Origin: Noviluteimonas gilva
Lineage (GTDB): Bacteria > Pseudomonadota > Gammaproteobacteria > Xanthomonadales > Xanthomonadaceae
Direction: 5' to 3'
Assembly (NCBI RefSeq): GCF_009740395.1
Contig: NZ_WOXT01000006.1
Span: 62,001 to 126,000, forward strand
Length of the DNA: 64,000 nt
Part shown: piece after piece, positions 18,890 to 27,615 of the stretch
Layout: every line of letters begins with the position of its first letter
How positions within the stretch are numbered: position 1 is the stretch's first letter
Translations under genes and position numbers: made by a program
Notes under the pieces: model-generated
Seen by the model: only the letters and a program-made list of their open reading frames with translations
The model's database searches: none
Told to the model about the DNA's origin: nothing

Positions 18890-20885
18890 GGGTGTGCTCC
18901 TCGACGATGGTTGGGACCGGTTCTGACGGGGTCGATTCTGCCGCAAAGAACGCCGTCACGTCGGCGACATCGCGCGTCCGCGCGAAAGGCGGCAGCGATT
19001 CGAAGAACACGCGCCCATAACTCTTGCCGATCAGCCGCGGATCGCAGAGCACCAGCACGCCGCGGTCGGTTTCGCTGCGGATGAGCCGGCCGACGCCCTG
19101 CTTCAGCGCGATCACGGCCTGCGGCAGTTGTTCGTCGCGGAAAGGATTGCCGCCGCTGCGTCGGATCGCGTCCAGGCGCGCTTCGAACACCGGATCGTCG
19201 GGTGCGGCGAACGGAAGTTTGTCGATGACGACCACGCTCAGCGCATCGCCCGCGACGTCGACGCCTTCGCGGAAACTCGCGGCGCCCAGCAACACGCCGT
19301 TGCCGGAATCGCGGAAGCGCTGCAACAACACGTGGCGCGGCGCTTCGCCCTGCACGAACAAGGGCCACGGCCCGTCGCGCAACGCGGCCGCCGCTTCGCG
19401 CAACGCACGGTGCGAGGCGAACAACACGAATGCGCGCCCCTTGGAGGCTTCGAGCACCGGCGTCAGCGCATCGATGACGGCCGCGCCGTAATCGCGCGAC
19501 ATCGGCTCGGGCATGCGCGGCGGCAGGTAGCACAGCGCCTGCGCGTTCCAGTCGAAGGGACTGGGTTCCAGCAACGTTTGCGGATCGTCGAGGCCCAGGC
19601 GCGTTTGCAGGTGATCGAAGCCGCCGGCGACCGACAAGGTCGCCGACGTGAACACCCAGGCGGCGTGCGAACGCAGGCGGTGGTCGCGCAACGGGCCGGA
19701 GACATCCAACGGCGTGCGTTGCAAACGGAAACCACGCGGCGAGAGTTCGAACCACAGCACGTCGCCTTCGTCCGGCTCGCCGACGTCCGCGAAATCGCCG
19801 GCATCCGGCGATTCGACCCAGCGCTTCAAACGCCCCGCGAAATCCTGCGCGCGCGCATGGCACGCTTCGAAACCCGGCGATGCCTCGCGTAAGCCGGCCA
19901 ACGCATCGACGAACCCCTGCAGGCTCTCGATCAACTGCGCACACGCTTCGCGCACCGGCGCATCCTGCAGCGCGCGGCCGCGCGTGCCGCGCGTCGGCAG
20001 CACTTCCATCGCTGCACGCAACACGCGTGTGGCATGTTCGAGTTGTTGCGCGGGCCCTTGCACCGTCGCGATCGACGCACTCACGTCCTTGCATTCGGCG
20101 ATCGCATCGCGCGCGAGTTCGACCAAGGGCCGCGCGCCCACGCCTTCGCCGAAGAACTGCGCGGCCAGGTCCGGCAACTGATGCGCTTCGTCGACCACGA
20201 AGGCCTGCGCACCCGGCAGGATTTCGCCGAAGCCTTCCTGCTTCAATGCCAGATCGGCGAGCAACAAGTGGTGATTCACGACGACGATATCCGCCGCCTG
20301 CGCGCGCGCACGTGCCTGCACGACGAAGCAGTCCGACCAGAACGGGCACTCGCTGCCGAGGCAATTCTCGGCGGTGCTGGTCACCATCGGCAGCAGCGGC
20401 GAATCCTCGGGCAACGCGTCGAGTTCGGACATGTCGCCCATGCGCGTGCGGCCGCTCCACGACACGATGCGCTGGAACTGCGCGATCTGTTCGCGATTGG
20501 CGAAGCGCGGCTCGCCCTTCGCGCGTTCGAGGCGATGCTTGCACAGGTAATTCGCGCGGCCCTTGAGCAGCGCGGTCTTGATCGGCGTACCGAGCGCATC
20601 GCGCACGCGCGGCAGATCGCGCAGGAACAACTGATCCTGCAGCGCGCGCGTGCCGGTCGAAATGATCGTCTTCAGGCCCGACAGCAGCGCCGGCACGAGA
20701 TACGCGTACGTCTTGCCCGTGCCGGTGCCCGCTTCGGCGAGCAAGGTGCCGCGCGCGTCGAATGCATCGGCCACCGCAGCCGAAAGCCGCTGCTGCGAGG
20801 CGCGCGGGACGAAGGCGGGAATGGCGTCGGCGAGCGCGCCGCCTTCGGCGAGCGCGTCGCGCGCGGAGGCGGACAGGTCGGACAT
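18882..20885 (-). CDS. yoaA: YoaA-type XPD/DinG-family Fe-S DNA helicase
   Basis: A 667-residue superfamily 2 helicase for replication-stress repair. Walker A is EAGTGTGKTYAYL and the DEAH box is VVDEAHQLPD. Four cysteines (NYLCKHR, NCLGSEC, WSDC) match the Fe-S cluster of the XPD group, followed by DIVVVNHHLLLADL. The C-terminal half has FTSATLS, GAASFREGVDV and KQGVGRLIRSETDRGVLVLCD. Length and spacing fit E. coli YoaA better than DinG. The ATG at 20885 (MSDLSASARDALAEGG) was chosen, since the open frame upstream lies in the lipoprotein gene. It starts five bases after that gene's stop. Confidence 0.93.
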   Translation of the reverse strand: MSDLSASARDALAEGGALADAIPAFVPRASQQRLSAAVADAFDARGTLLAEAGTGTGKTYAYLVPALLSGLKTIISTGTRALQDQLFLRDLPRVRDALGTPIKTALLKGRANYLCKHRLERAKGEPRFANREQIAQFQRIVSWSGRTRMGDMSELDALPEDSPLLPMVTSTAENCLGSECPFWSDCFVVQARARAQAADIVVVNHHLLLADLALKQEGFGEILPGAQAFVVDEAHQLPDLAAQFFGEGVGARPLVELARDAIAECKDVSASIATVQGPAQQLEHATRVLRAAMEVLPTRGTRGRALQDAPVREACAQLIESLQGFVDALAGLREASPGFEACHARAQDFAGRLKRWVESPDAGDFADVGEPDEGDVLWFELSPRGFRLQRTPLDVSGPLRDHRLRSHAAWVFTSATLSVAGGFDHLQTRLGLDDPQTLLEPSPFDWNAQALCYLPPRMPEPMSRDYGAAVIDALTPVLEASKGRAFVLFASHRALREAAAALRDGPWPLFVQGEAPRHVLLQRFRDSGNGVLLGAASFREGVDVAGDALSVVVIDKLPFAAPDDPVFEARLDAIRRSGGNPFRDEQLPQAVIALKQGVGRLIRSETDRGVLVLCDPRLIGKSYGRVFFESLPPFARTRDVADVTAFFAAESTPSEPVPTIVEEHTHG

Positions 20886-20890
20886 CGCCC

Positions 20891-21415
20891 TCAGTATCGC
20901 GGCGGCGCGGTCACCTTGCACGCGTCGCGTTGACGCTGCGCGTCCGTGGCGGCCGCGGTATCGCCGCGTTCCAAGCGCACCACGTGCACGGTTTCCCAAT
21001 GGCGGCGGCACAGGGGGCCGACCTTGGCACCGACGTCGATGCCCTGGCGCGCGAAGCGTTCGGCGCCGTCGAGATCGCGGTTCAGCAAGGCCGCTTCGGC
21101 GCGCTCCTGCAGGATCGCCGGGTCGTCGCCGACTTCGGCGATCACCTGGTCGAGCGTTGTCGCGGCATCGGCATAGCGCTGTTCACGCTCGGCGCGCATG
21201 GCATCGGCGCGCAGGCCTTCGACCATCGGGTCGCGCAACGGGCGGATCGCGAGTTCGTCCTTCGCATCGTCCGGGCCTGCGGCCGCGCGGATCTGCGCGA
21301 CGAGCGCGACCGGGTCGTACGCGGGTTCCGTGCTGTCGGCCGACGGTGGCGGCGTGGTCGCGCAAGCGGAAAGCGCCAGCACGCACGCGATCGCGAAGCC
21401 CGAACGCAAGCTCAT
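20891..21415 (-). CDS. LpoP-like TPR lipoprotein next to PBP1b
   Basis: A 174-residue lipoprotein. The signal peptide ends in a lipobox, LALSAC (Cys about 18). The mature part is helical: AERAEREQ-type and EQRYADAATTLDQVIAEVGDDPAILQERAE-type repeats of TPR shape, then CRRHWETVHVVRLERGDTAA. Its ATG overlaps the mrcB stop (ATGA). A TPR lipoprotein directly behind the PBP1b gene is the arrangement of LpoP, the PBP1b activator of Pseudomonas and other gammaproteobacteria that lack LpoB. Lipoprotein nature is clear; the LpoP role is inferred from position and fold. Confidence 0.72.
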   Translation of the reverse strand: MSLRSGFAIACVLALSACATTPPPSADSTEPAYDPVALVAQIRAAAGPDDAKDELAIRPLRDPMVEGLRADAMRAEREQRYADAATTLDQVIAEVGDDPAILQERAEAALLNRDLDGAERFARQGIDVGAKVGPLCRRHWETVHVVRLERGDTAAATDAQRQRDACKVTAPPRY

Positions 21416-23832
21416 TGCTCTTCCTGCGGCGCCTGCTGCGGCTGCGGCGGTTGTTGCGGCTGCTGCTGCGGTTGTTCGTCCTTGCCGAACCCGAACCAAT
21501 CGCGCCAGCCGCCCGATTCATCCGCGGCCTGCTGCTGCACCTGGCACGGTTCGAACGGCGGCTGGAACCCGGTGACAAAGGCGAAGCGGCGCGCACCCGG
21601 GCACTCGGGGTTCGTCGCGTTGCCGCCGACGACCCACTGCCAATCCAGGCCCTTGTCGCCGATTTCCAGCGGCCGGCTCGGCAGGCGCGAGAAGATGCCC
21701 GACCACACGCGCATGCCGCCGGTCGCGCCGTAGAGGCCCGTCGGCTGGTTCTGGTCGTTGCCGACCCAGACCACCGCGAGATGATCGCCCGTGTAACCGG
21801 CGAACCAGCTGTCGCGGCTGTCGTTGGACGTGCCGGTCTTGCCCGCGGCCTGCAGGCGACCGAGGCCGTCGCTCAGCAAAGGACGGCCCGTACCCGACGT
21901 CACCGCGTGTTGGAGCGCCGTGCCGATCAGGCGCGCGGCGATCGCGTCGCCTTCCTGCGCGGGCGCCGGTGCGATGTCGTAACGCGTGAGCGCCTTGCCG
22001 TTCGCATTGAGCACGCCGCGTACCGCATGCAGCGGCTGGATTTCGCCGCCCGATGCGAGGAACTGATACAGCTGCGCCATCGCATAAGGGCTCTGGTCCA
22101 CCGCGCCGAGGATCAATGCCGGATGCGGATCGGCCTCGATGCCCGCGAGCACCTTGATCAACGCGGCCAGGCGACGCGGATCGACCTGCATGCCCACGCG
22201 CACCGTGGCCTGGTTATAGGACATGCCGAGTGCGTCGATCATCCGCACCAGCCCATGGCTGCGACCGTCGGAATTGCCCGGCGTCCAGCGCTTGCCGCGC
22301 CCGAGCGTCACCGCGACCGGCGCGTCGTCCACGTAACTGGCGAGCGAAAACTTCTGCGGCTGCGCGAGCGCGAGCAGATACACGAAGGGCTTGAGCAGCG
22401 AACCGACCGGACGCTGCGCTTCCACCGCGCGATTGAAGCCCTGCTCCTGGAAACTGCGGCTGCCGACGACGGCGACGACATCGCCGTTGTGCACGTCGGT
22501 CACCACCAGGCCGGCCTGCAGCGGCGGGCGCTTCTTGTTTTCGACGGCCTTGAGCGTGCGCGTCACCGCGCCTTCGGCATAGGCCTGCGCGGAGGGCGAC
22601 ATCGCGCTGAGCACCGTCAGGCCCGCGCCCTGCAGCGCGTCGGCCGGATAGTCGCGCGCAAGCTGGCGGCGCACGAGGTCGACATACGCGGGAAAACGAT
22701 TGGCGATGTTGACCGGCGTCTTCGTTACGCCGAGCGGCGCGTCCTTCGCACGCGCGAACTCTTCGTCGTTGATCAGCCCGGACTCGTGCATCTTGCCGAG
22801 CGCGAAGTTGCGACGCTCCGTCGCGCGTTCCGGATTGCGGCGCGGATCGTAGAGCGACGGGCCGCGCACCATGCCGATCAGCAGCGCAACCTGTTCGGTC
22901 GACAGGTCCCGCAGGTCGCGGCCGAACCAGAATTCCGACGCCGCGGCCACGCCATGGATCGCCTGCGAACCCTGCTGGCCCAGGTACACCTGGTTGAAGT
23001 AGGCCTCGAGGATCGTCTTCTTGTCGTAGCGCGCTTCGATCAGCAGCGCATAGAGGACTTCGTTGAACTTGCGGGTGAAGGTTTGTTCCTTGCCGATGCC
23101 GAGCAGGCCGCTGCGCGCGAGCTGCTGGGTGATCGTGCTGGCGCCCTGCCTGGCTTCGCCCGAACGCAGGTTCACCCACACCGCGCGCGCGATGCCGGAC
23201 AGGTCGATGCCGTGGTGGCGATTGAAGTCGCGGTCCTCGACCGCCTGCAGGCCGGTGACGAGGAGCTCGGGCACTTCCTCGATGCGCACGATGCGGCGCT
23301 CTTCCTGCTGCTGGCCGTAGAGCGTGGCGATGCGCGCCGGATCCAGGCGCGCGACCTTCACCGCTTGCTTGCGCGCCGAGTCGCGCACGCTGGCCACGCG
23401 CGAACCCGACAGCACGACGTCGATCCGGCGCGGCGCGACCTGGCCGTCGACATCGAAGAACCCACGGCTGGCGATGTGCCAACGCCCGCCATCGCGCGAA
23501 TAGGTGCCCGGACGCACGCCCGCGCCGTCGTCGCGATAGCCGGCGGCCTCCAGTTCGGTCTTGAGCGTCTGCGCATCCATCGCGGTGCCCGCGCGCAGCA
23601 CCAGCGGTCGCGCATACACGCGCGTGGGCAACTGCCAGCGCAACTGGCCGAAGCGCTCGCCGACCTGGTGGTTGAGGTAGATCGTGTACGGAATCAGGAA
23701 CCCGAGCCCCAGGCCGACCGCGGCCAGGCCCCAGGTCAGCAGCCGGCGGCGCCAGCCGGGCGTCGAAGGACTGCCGTGTGCGTGGCTGCCGTCGTCGTCT
23801 TCGTCGTATTCGATCCGCGGGGCTTTGGGCAT
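21412..23832 (-). CDS. mrcB: PBP1b, bifunctional peptidoglycan glycosyltransferase/transpeptidase
   Basis: An 806-residue class A penicillin-binding protein. It has a short cytoplasmic tail, one membrane helix (about 31-53), a UB2H-like region (RVYARPLVL...LEAAGYRDD), then the GT51 domain with the catalytic Glu in VEDRDFNRHHG and RQGASTITQQLAR. The transpeptidase domain has SLLKP (Ser about 476), SYN (about 538) and KTGTS (about 664). The UB2H segment marks PBP1b rather than PBP1a. The C-terminal tail is Gln/Pro-rich (about 30 residues), unusual but not domain-like. It is the first gene of the overlapping minus-strand run and diverges from the GT2-GT4 gene over 138 bases. Confidence 0.95.
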   Translation of the reverse strand: MPKAPRIEYDEDDDGSHAHGSPSTPGWRRRLLTWGLAAVGLGLGFLIPYTIYLNHQVGERFGQLRWQLPTRVYARPLVLRAGTAMDAQTLKTELEAAGYRDDGAGVRPGTYSRDGGRWHIASRGFFDVDGQVAPRRIDVVLSGSRVASVRDSARKQAVKVARLDPARIATLYGQQQEERRIVRIEEVPELLVTGLQAVEDRDFNRHHGIDLSGIARAVWVNLRSGEARQGASTITQQLARSGLLGIGKEQTFTRKFNEVLYALLIEARYDKKTILEAYFNQVYLGQQGSQAIHGVAAASEFWFGRDLRDLSTEQVALLIGMVRGPSLYDPRRNPERATERRNFALGKMHESGLINDEEFARAKDAPLGVTKTPVNIANRFPAYVDLVRRQLARDYPADALQGAGLTVLSAMSPSAQAYAEGAVTRTLKAVENKKRPPLQAGLVVTDVHNGDVVAVVGSRSFQEQGFNRAVEAQRPVGSLLKPFVYLLALAQPQKFSLASYVDDAPVAVTLGRGKRWTPGNSDGRSHGLVRMIDALGMSYNQATVRVGMQVDPRRLAALIKVLAGIEADPHPALILGAVDQSPYAMAQLYQFLASGGEIQPLHAVRGVLNANGKALTRYDIAPAPAQEGDAIAARLIGTALQHAVTSGTGRPLLSDGLGRLQAAGKTGTSNDSRDSWFAGYTGDHLAVVWVGNDQNQPTGLYGATGGMRVWSGIFSRLPSRPLEIGDKGLDWQWVVGGNATNPECPGARRFAFVTGFQPPFEPCQVQQQAADESGGWRDWFGFGKDEQPQQQPQQPPQPQQAPQEEQ

Positions 23833-23970
23833 TGGGTCTTCGGAATCAGGCCCGCTGGCCGTGGGCCGGGGCGATGCGACAATGGAGCCGCGAGTCTAGC
23901 GCAGGGCCCTGTCCACGCCAGTTCGCGCCCCGTGGCCCATCCCCCTTTCTTCAGCCGGAGTTGTGTTGGC

Positions 23971-26088
23971 ATGTCGATGACCCCGGCCGATGCCCGGTTC
24001 TTCCTGCGACGCGCCGTCGGGTTGGCGACGCGCGGGCTGGCGAGCCTGCGCACGCGCGGGTGGTCGGCGACGCTGGCGCAGGCGCGGCTGCGGTTCGCAC
24101 CTGCGCCCGCCACGAAGGGCGCGCCGCTGTATCGGCCCGATGTCGCGCCATTCGCCCCCTTCGCATTGCCCGACACGCTGCAGGTCAGCGGACCGGCGCC
24201 ACGCGCGAGCATCGTGATCCCGGTCTACGGGCAGTTCGCGCGCACGCTCGCCTGCCTGCGCGCGCTGGCGGCGCATCCGCCGGCGATCCGGGCCGAGGTG
24301 ATCGTCGTCGATGACGGATCGACCGACGAAACGCCGGACGCCCTGCCCCACGTCGAAGGCCTGCGTTACCACCGCCGCGCCGAGAACGGTGGCTTCATCG
24401 CCGCCTGCAACGACGGCGCATCGCTCGCGCGCGGCGAATACGTCGTCTTCCTCAACAACGACACGATTCCGCAACCCGGTTGGCTCGACGCGTTGCTGCG
24501 CACCTTCGACGACCACGCGAACGTCGGCCTGGTCGGCGCGCAACTGCTCTATCCCGATGGCCGTTTGCAGGAAGCCGGCGGCGTGGTGTTCGCCGACGGC
24601 AGCGGCTGGAACTACGGCCGCCGCGCATCGCGCGAGGATTGCCGCTACGCCTACGTCCGCGATTGCGATTACGCGAGCGGCGCGGCGATCGCATTGCCAC
24701 GCGCGTTGTTCGCCGAACTCGGCGGCTTCGCCCACGCCTATGCGCCGGCGTATTACGAAGACACCGACCTCGCCTTCGCCGTGCGCGCACGCGGCTTGCG
24801 CGTGCTGTACCAGCCCGACGCGGTGGTCGTGCACGACGAAGGCGGTACCGCGGGCACCGACGTCAACGTCGGCCCGAAGGCGTCGCAGGTGCGCAACCAG
24901 GTCACGTTCGAAGCCCGCTGGCGCGACACGCTCGCGACACACGCCGCGCCCGGCACGATTCCGACGCCGGCCGTGCTGCACGCACGTTCGCCGCAAGTAC
25001 TGATCATCGATGCACTCACGCCGCACCCGGACCACGACTCGGGTTCGCTGCGCCTGGTGAACCTGATGCGCTTGCTGCGCGAGGAAGGCGCGCACGTCGT
25101 CTTCCTGCCGGCCAATCGCGCGAACGACGGCGCCGCCACGCACGCGCTGCAGCACCTGGGCGTGGAATGCTGGTACGCGCCGTTCGCACCGCGCGCACCG
25201 GCGTGGTTCCGCGAACACGGGCGCCGCTTCGACACGATCGTGCTGAGCCGCCACTACGTCGCCTCCGAATTCCTTCCTCTCGCACGCAAGCACGCCCCGC
25301 AGGCGCGCGTGGTGTTCGACACCGTCGACCTGCATTACCTGCGCGAAGCACGCGGCGCGGACCTGGTGAACGATGCGGCCCTGCGTCGCATGGCGCTGCG
25401 CACGCGGACGCTCGAACTCGATGTCATCGCGCGCAGCGACGCCACGCTGGTCGTGAGCGATGTCGAACGCAAATTGCTCGCCATCGATGCGCCCGGCGCG
25501 CAAGTCGAGATCCTGTCGAACCTGCACCAGATCGCGGGCGCGGGGCATCCGTTCGCGCATCGCGAAGACCTCGTGTTCGTCGGCGGTTTTCGTCATCCGC
25601 CGAACGTGGATGCGGTGCGGTGGTTCGTCGAAGCGATCTTCCCGGCCGTGCGCGCGCGCCTGCCGAACGTGCGCTTCCACTGCATCGGCAGCCATGCGAC
25701 GGACGCGATCCTTGCGTTGGGCAAGATCGACGGCGTGATCGTGCACGGCCACGTGCCCGACATCGATCCCTTCATGCGTGGCGGGCGGATCGCGATCGCG
25801 CCGCTGCGCTACGGCGCCGGCGTGAAAGGCAAGGTCAACCTGAGCATGGCGCACGGGCAACCGGTGGTCGCGACGTCGTGCGCGGTCGAAGGCATGCATC
25901 TGCGCGCGGGTGAGGACGCGCTGGTCGCCGACGATGCGCAAGGCTTCGCCGATGCGATCGTGCGGCTCTACGAAGACGAAGCCTTGTGGACGCGCCTGCG
26001 CGACAACGCGCTGGTGAACGTCGAGAAGCATTTCTCGCTCGACGCGGGGCGCGACGTCGTGCGCCGCGTATTGCTCGGCAAGCCCTAG
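23971..26088 (+). CDS. Two-domain GT2-GT4 glycosyltransferase fusion
   Basis: A 705-residue protein with two transferase domains. Residues about 75-300 are GT2: SIVIPVYGQFARTLACLRAL, VIVVDDGSTDETPD, VVFLNNDTIPQPGWL and APAYYEDTDLAFAVRARG. Residues about 340-700 are a GT4-type Rossmann pair: VVFDTVDLHYLREARG, LVFVGGFRHPPNVDAVRW and IAIAPLRYGAGVKGKVNLSMAHG. Such fusions usually extend O-antigen or capsule chains with two linkages from one polypeptide. There is no signal peptide. The ATG at 23971 has GGAG ten bases upstream; the frame stays open far upstream but that is antisense to mrcB. The end overlaps the convergent TPR gene by four bases. Confidence 0.88.
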   Translation: MSMTPADARFFLRRAVGLATRGLASLRTRGWSATLAQARLRFAPAPATKGAPLYRPDVAPFAPFALPDTLQVSGPAPRASIVIPVYGQFARTLACLRALAAHPPAIRAEVIVVDDGSTDETPDALPHVEGLRYHRRAENGGFIAACNDGASLARGEYVVFLNNDTIPQPGWLDALLRTFDDHANVGLVGAQLLYPDGRLQEAGGVVFADGSGWNYGRRASREDCRYAYVRDCDYASGAAIALPRALFAELGGFAHAYAPAYYEDTDLAFAVRARGLRVLYQPDAVVVHDEGGTAGTDVNVGPKASQVRNQVTFEARWRDTLATHAAPGTIPTPAVLHARSPQVLIIDALTPHPDHDSGSLRLVNLMRLLREEGAHVVFLPANRANDGAATHALQHLGVECWYAPFAPRAPAWFREHGRRFDTIVLSRHYVASEFLPLARKHAPQARVVFDTVDLHYLREARGADLVNDAALRRMALRTRTLELDVIARSDATLVVSDVERKLLAIDAPGAQVEILSNLHQIAGAGHPFAHREDLVFVGGFRHPPNVDAVRWFVEAIFPAVRARLPNVRFHCIGSHATDAILALGKIDGVIVHGHVPDIDPFMRGGRIAIAPLRYGAGVKGKVNLSMAHGQPVVATSCAVEGMHLRAGEDALVADDAQGFADAIVRLYEDEALWTRLRDNALVNVEKHFSLDAGRDVVRRVLLGKP

Positions 26089-27614
26089 CGGCGCGAGGCC
26101 AGGCGCAGGCGCTCGGCGAAGGCGTCGAGCCCTTCGGCATTCGGATCCAGGGCGCGCGCGGAGGTCAACGCACGCTGCGCCGTCGAGATTTCCCCTGCGC
26201 CCAGGCGTTCCTGGCCCACCGCGATCCAACGCATCGCGAGGCGATTGCGCGCCTCCGACACGCCGGCGCGACTGTCGCCGAGTTGTTCGCGCGCATCCAG
26301 GCAGCCTTCCGCGCGCACGAGGCGATTGGCGCGCAGCGCATCGTCGAAACACGTGCGCGCCGCGGGCAACAGGCGCGCTTGCGCGGCGCGCACCGAAGGA
26401 TCGTCCGGCGCCAGTGCACGCGCACGGCGAATTTGATCGTAGGCACTGTCGCCGGGCGGCGTGAGCAGGTCGCCACGCGCTTCGGATTCCGCGGCGCCGG
26501 CAAGCAGGCGCCGCACTTCGGCGATGCGACCGGGCGTGGATGCACGCGCCGGCAAGCGTTCGCCGCGTTCGCGCGATTGCGCGAGGTGGCGCTCGGCTTC
26601 GCCGATCGCCGGGGATTTCGGATCGATCATGCGCGCCAGGTCGAGCGCTCGCTGCGCCTCGTCGAAATCGAAATCCGACGCCGCGCGCTGGCTGCGTGCC
26701 GCCCATGCGGCCGCCAGGCGCGTGAGGTTGTCGCGCGCCTGCGCATCGTTCGGATCCAGCGCGAGTGCGGCGCGATACGCGTCGGTGGCCGCGTCGAGTT
26801 TCTTACCTCGCAACGCGATATCGCCGCGCGCGCGCTGTTTGTCGCGTGCCTGCGTCAACGCCGCCTGTGCATCCGGCAGGCCCACGTGGCCGGGGTCGAA
26901 ATCGCGCACGCGCGCCACCAGCGCACCGGCGTCCTCGAACTCGCCCTTCTGCAGGTGCGCCTGTGCCTGCTGCAACAGTTGCGAGAGCGTGTCCTCGCGG
27001 CCTTCGAGCGCGGTGTTGTTCGACGGCTGCATCGACAACACTTCCTTGTACAGCGGCAGCGCGGCTTTCGGATCGCCGTCGAGATGGCCGGCCTGGCGCG
27101 CGGCCGCCGCATCGGCGAGCAGCGTGTCGATGGCGACGATGTCGACTTCGTGCTGGCGCAGGCGCTCTTCGATGCGATCGACCTGCGCGCTCGGCACCGC
27201 GAGTTCGCGCGCGAGCCGCAAGGCCAGGTGTGCTTCCTGGAACTTGCGCGCATCCGTCGCCTTGTCGGCTTTCGCCAGCGCGACTTCGCCGACGCGCTGC
27301 AAACCGGCGCGCGCTTCGTCGCGATCCGAATCCATCGCCAGGGCCGATGCATACAGCTCGCGCGCGCCGGTGCCGTCGGGCGAAGTGAGCTTGCCCGCCT
27401 GCAATGCGCGCGCGGCAGCATCCAGCGTCTGTTGGTACTGCGCTTCGGGATAGAGGCGATCGGACATCGGTTGCCGGAAGGCGACGATCAGCACGACGAG
27501 CCCGAGCAGGCCGACGGCGCCGAATTCCACGCGCCGACGCAACGCGGGCGGCCAGCGGCGCACCCAGTCGAGGAAGCGGAGGCGGAGCGGATCGCGGACG
27601 CGCACGCGGGCCAT
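26085..27614 (-). CDS. Membrane-anchored TPR-repeat protein
   Basis: A 509-residue protein with a basic N-terminus, one membrane helix (about 30-47, FGAVGLLGLVVLIVAF) and the rest helical with TPR-like units such as ALQAGKLTSPDGTGARELYASALAMDSD and ALRGKKLDAATDAYRAALALDPND. The layout suggests a large periplasmic scaffold, but no partner can be named. The start is one base from the relA stop (relA TGA, then ATG), so it is probably cotranscribed with relA. Confidence 0.85.
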   Translation of the reverse strand: MARVRVRDPLRLRFLDWVRRWPPALRRRVEFGAVGLLGLVVLIVAFRQPMSDRLYPEAQYQQTLDAAARALQAGKLTSPDGTGARELYASALAMDSDRDEARAGLQRVGEVALAKADKATDARKFQEAHLALRLARELAVPSAQVDRIEERLRQHEVDIVAIDTLLADAAAARQAGHLDGDPKAALPLYKEVLSMQPSNNTALEGREDTLSQLLQQAQAHLQKGEFEDAGALVARVRDFDPGHVGLPDAQAALTQARDKQRARGDIALRGKKLDAATDAYRAALALDPNDAQARDNLTRLAAAWAARSQRAASDFDFDEAQRALDLARMIDPKSPAIGEAERHLAQSRERGERLPARASTPGRIAEVRRLLAGAAESEARGDLLTPPGDSAYDQIRRARALAPDDPSVRAAQARLLPAARTCFDDALRANRLVRAEGCLDAREQLGDSRAGVSEARNRLAMRWIAVGQERLGAGEISTAQRALTSARALDPNAEGLDAFAERLRLASRR

Positions 27615-27615
27615 G

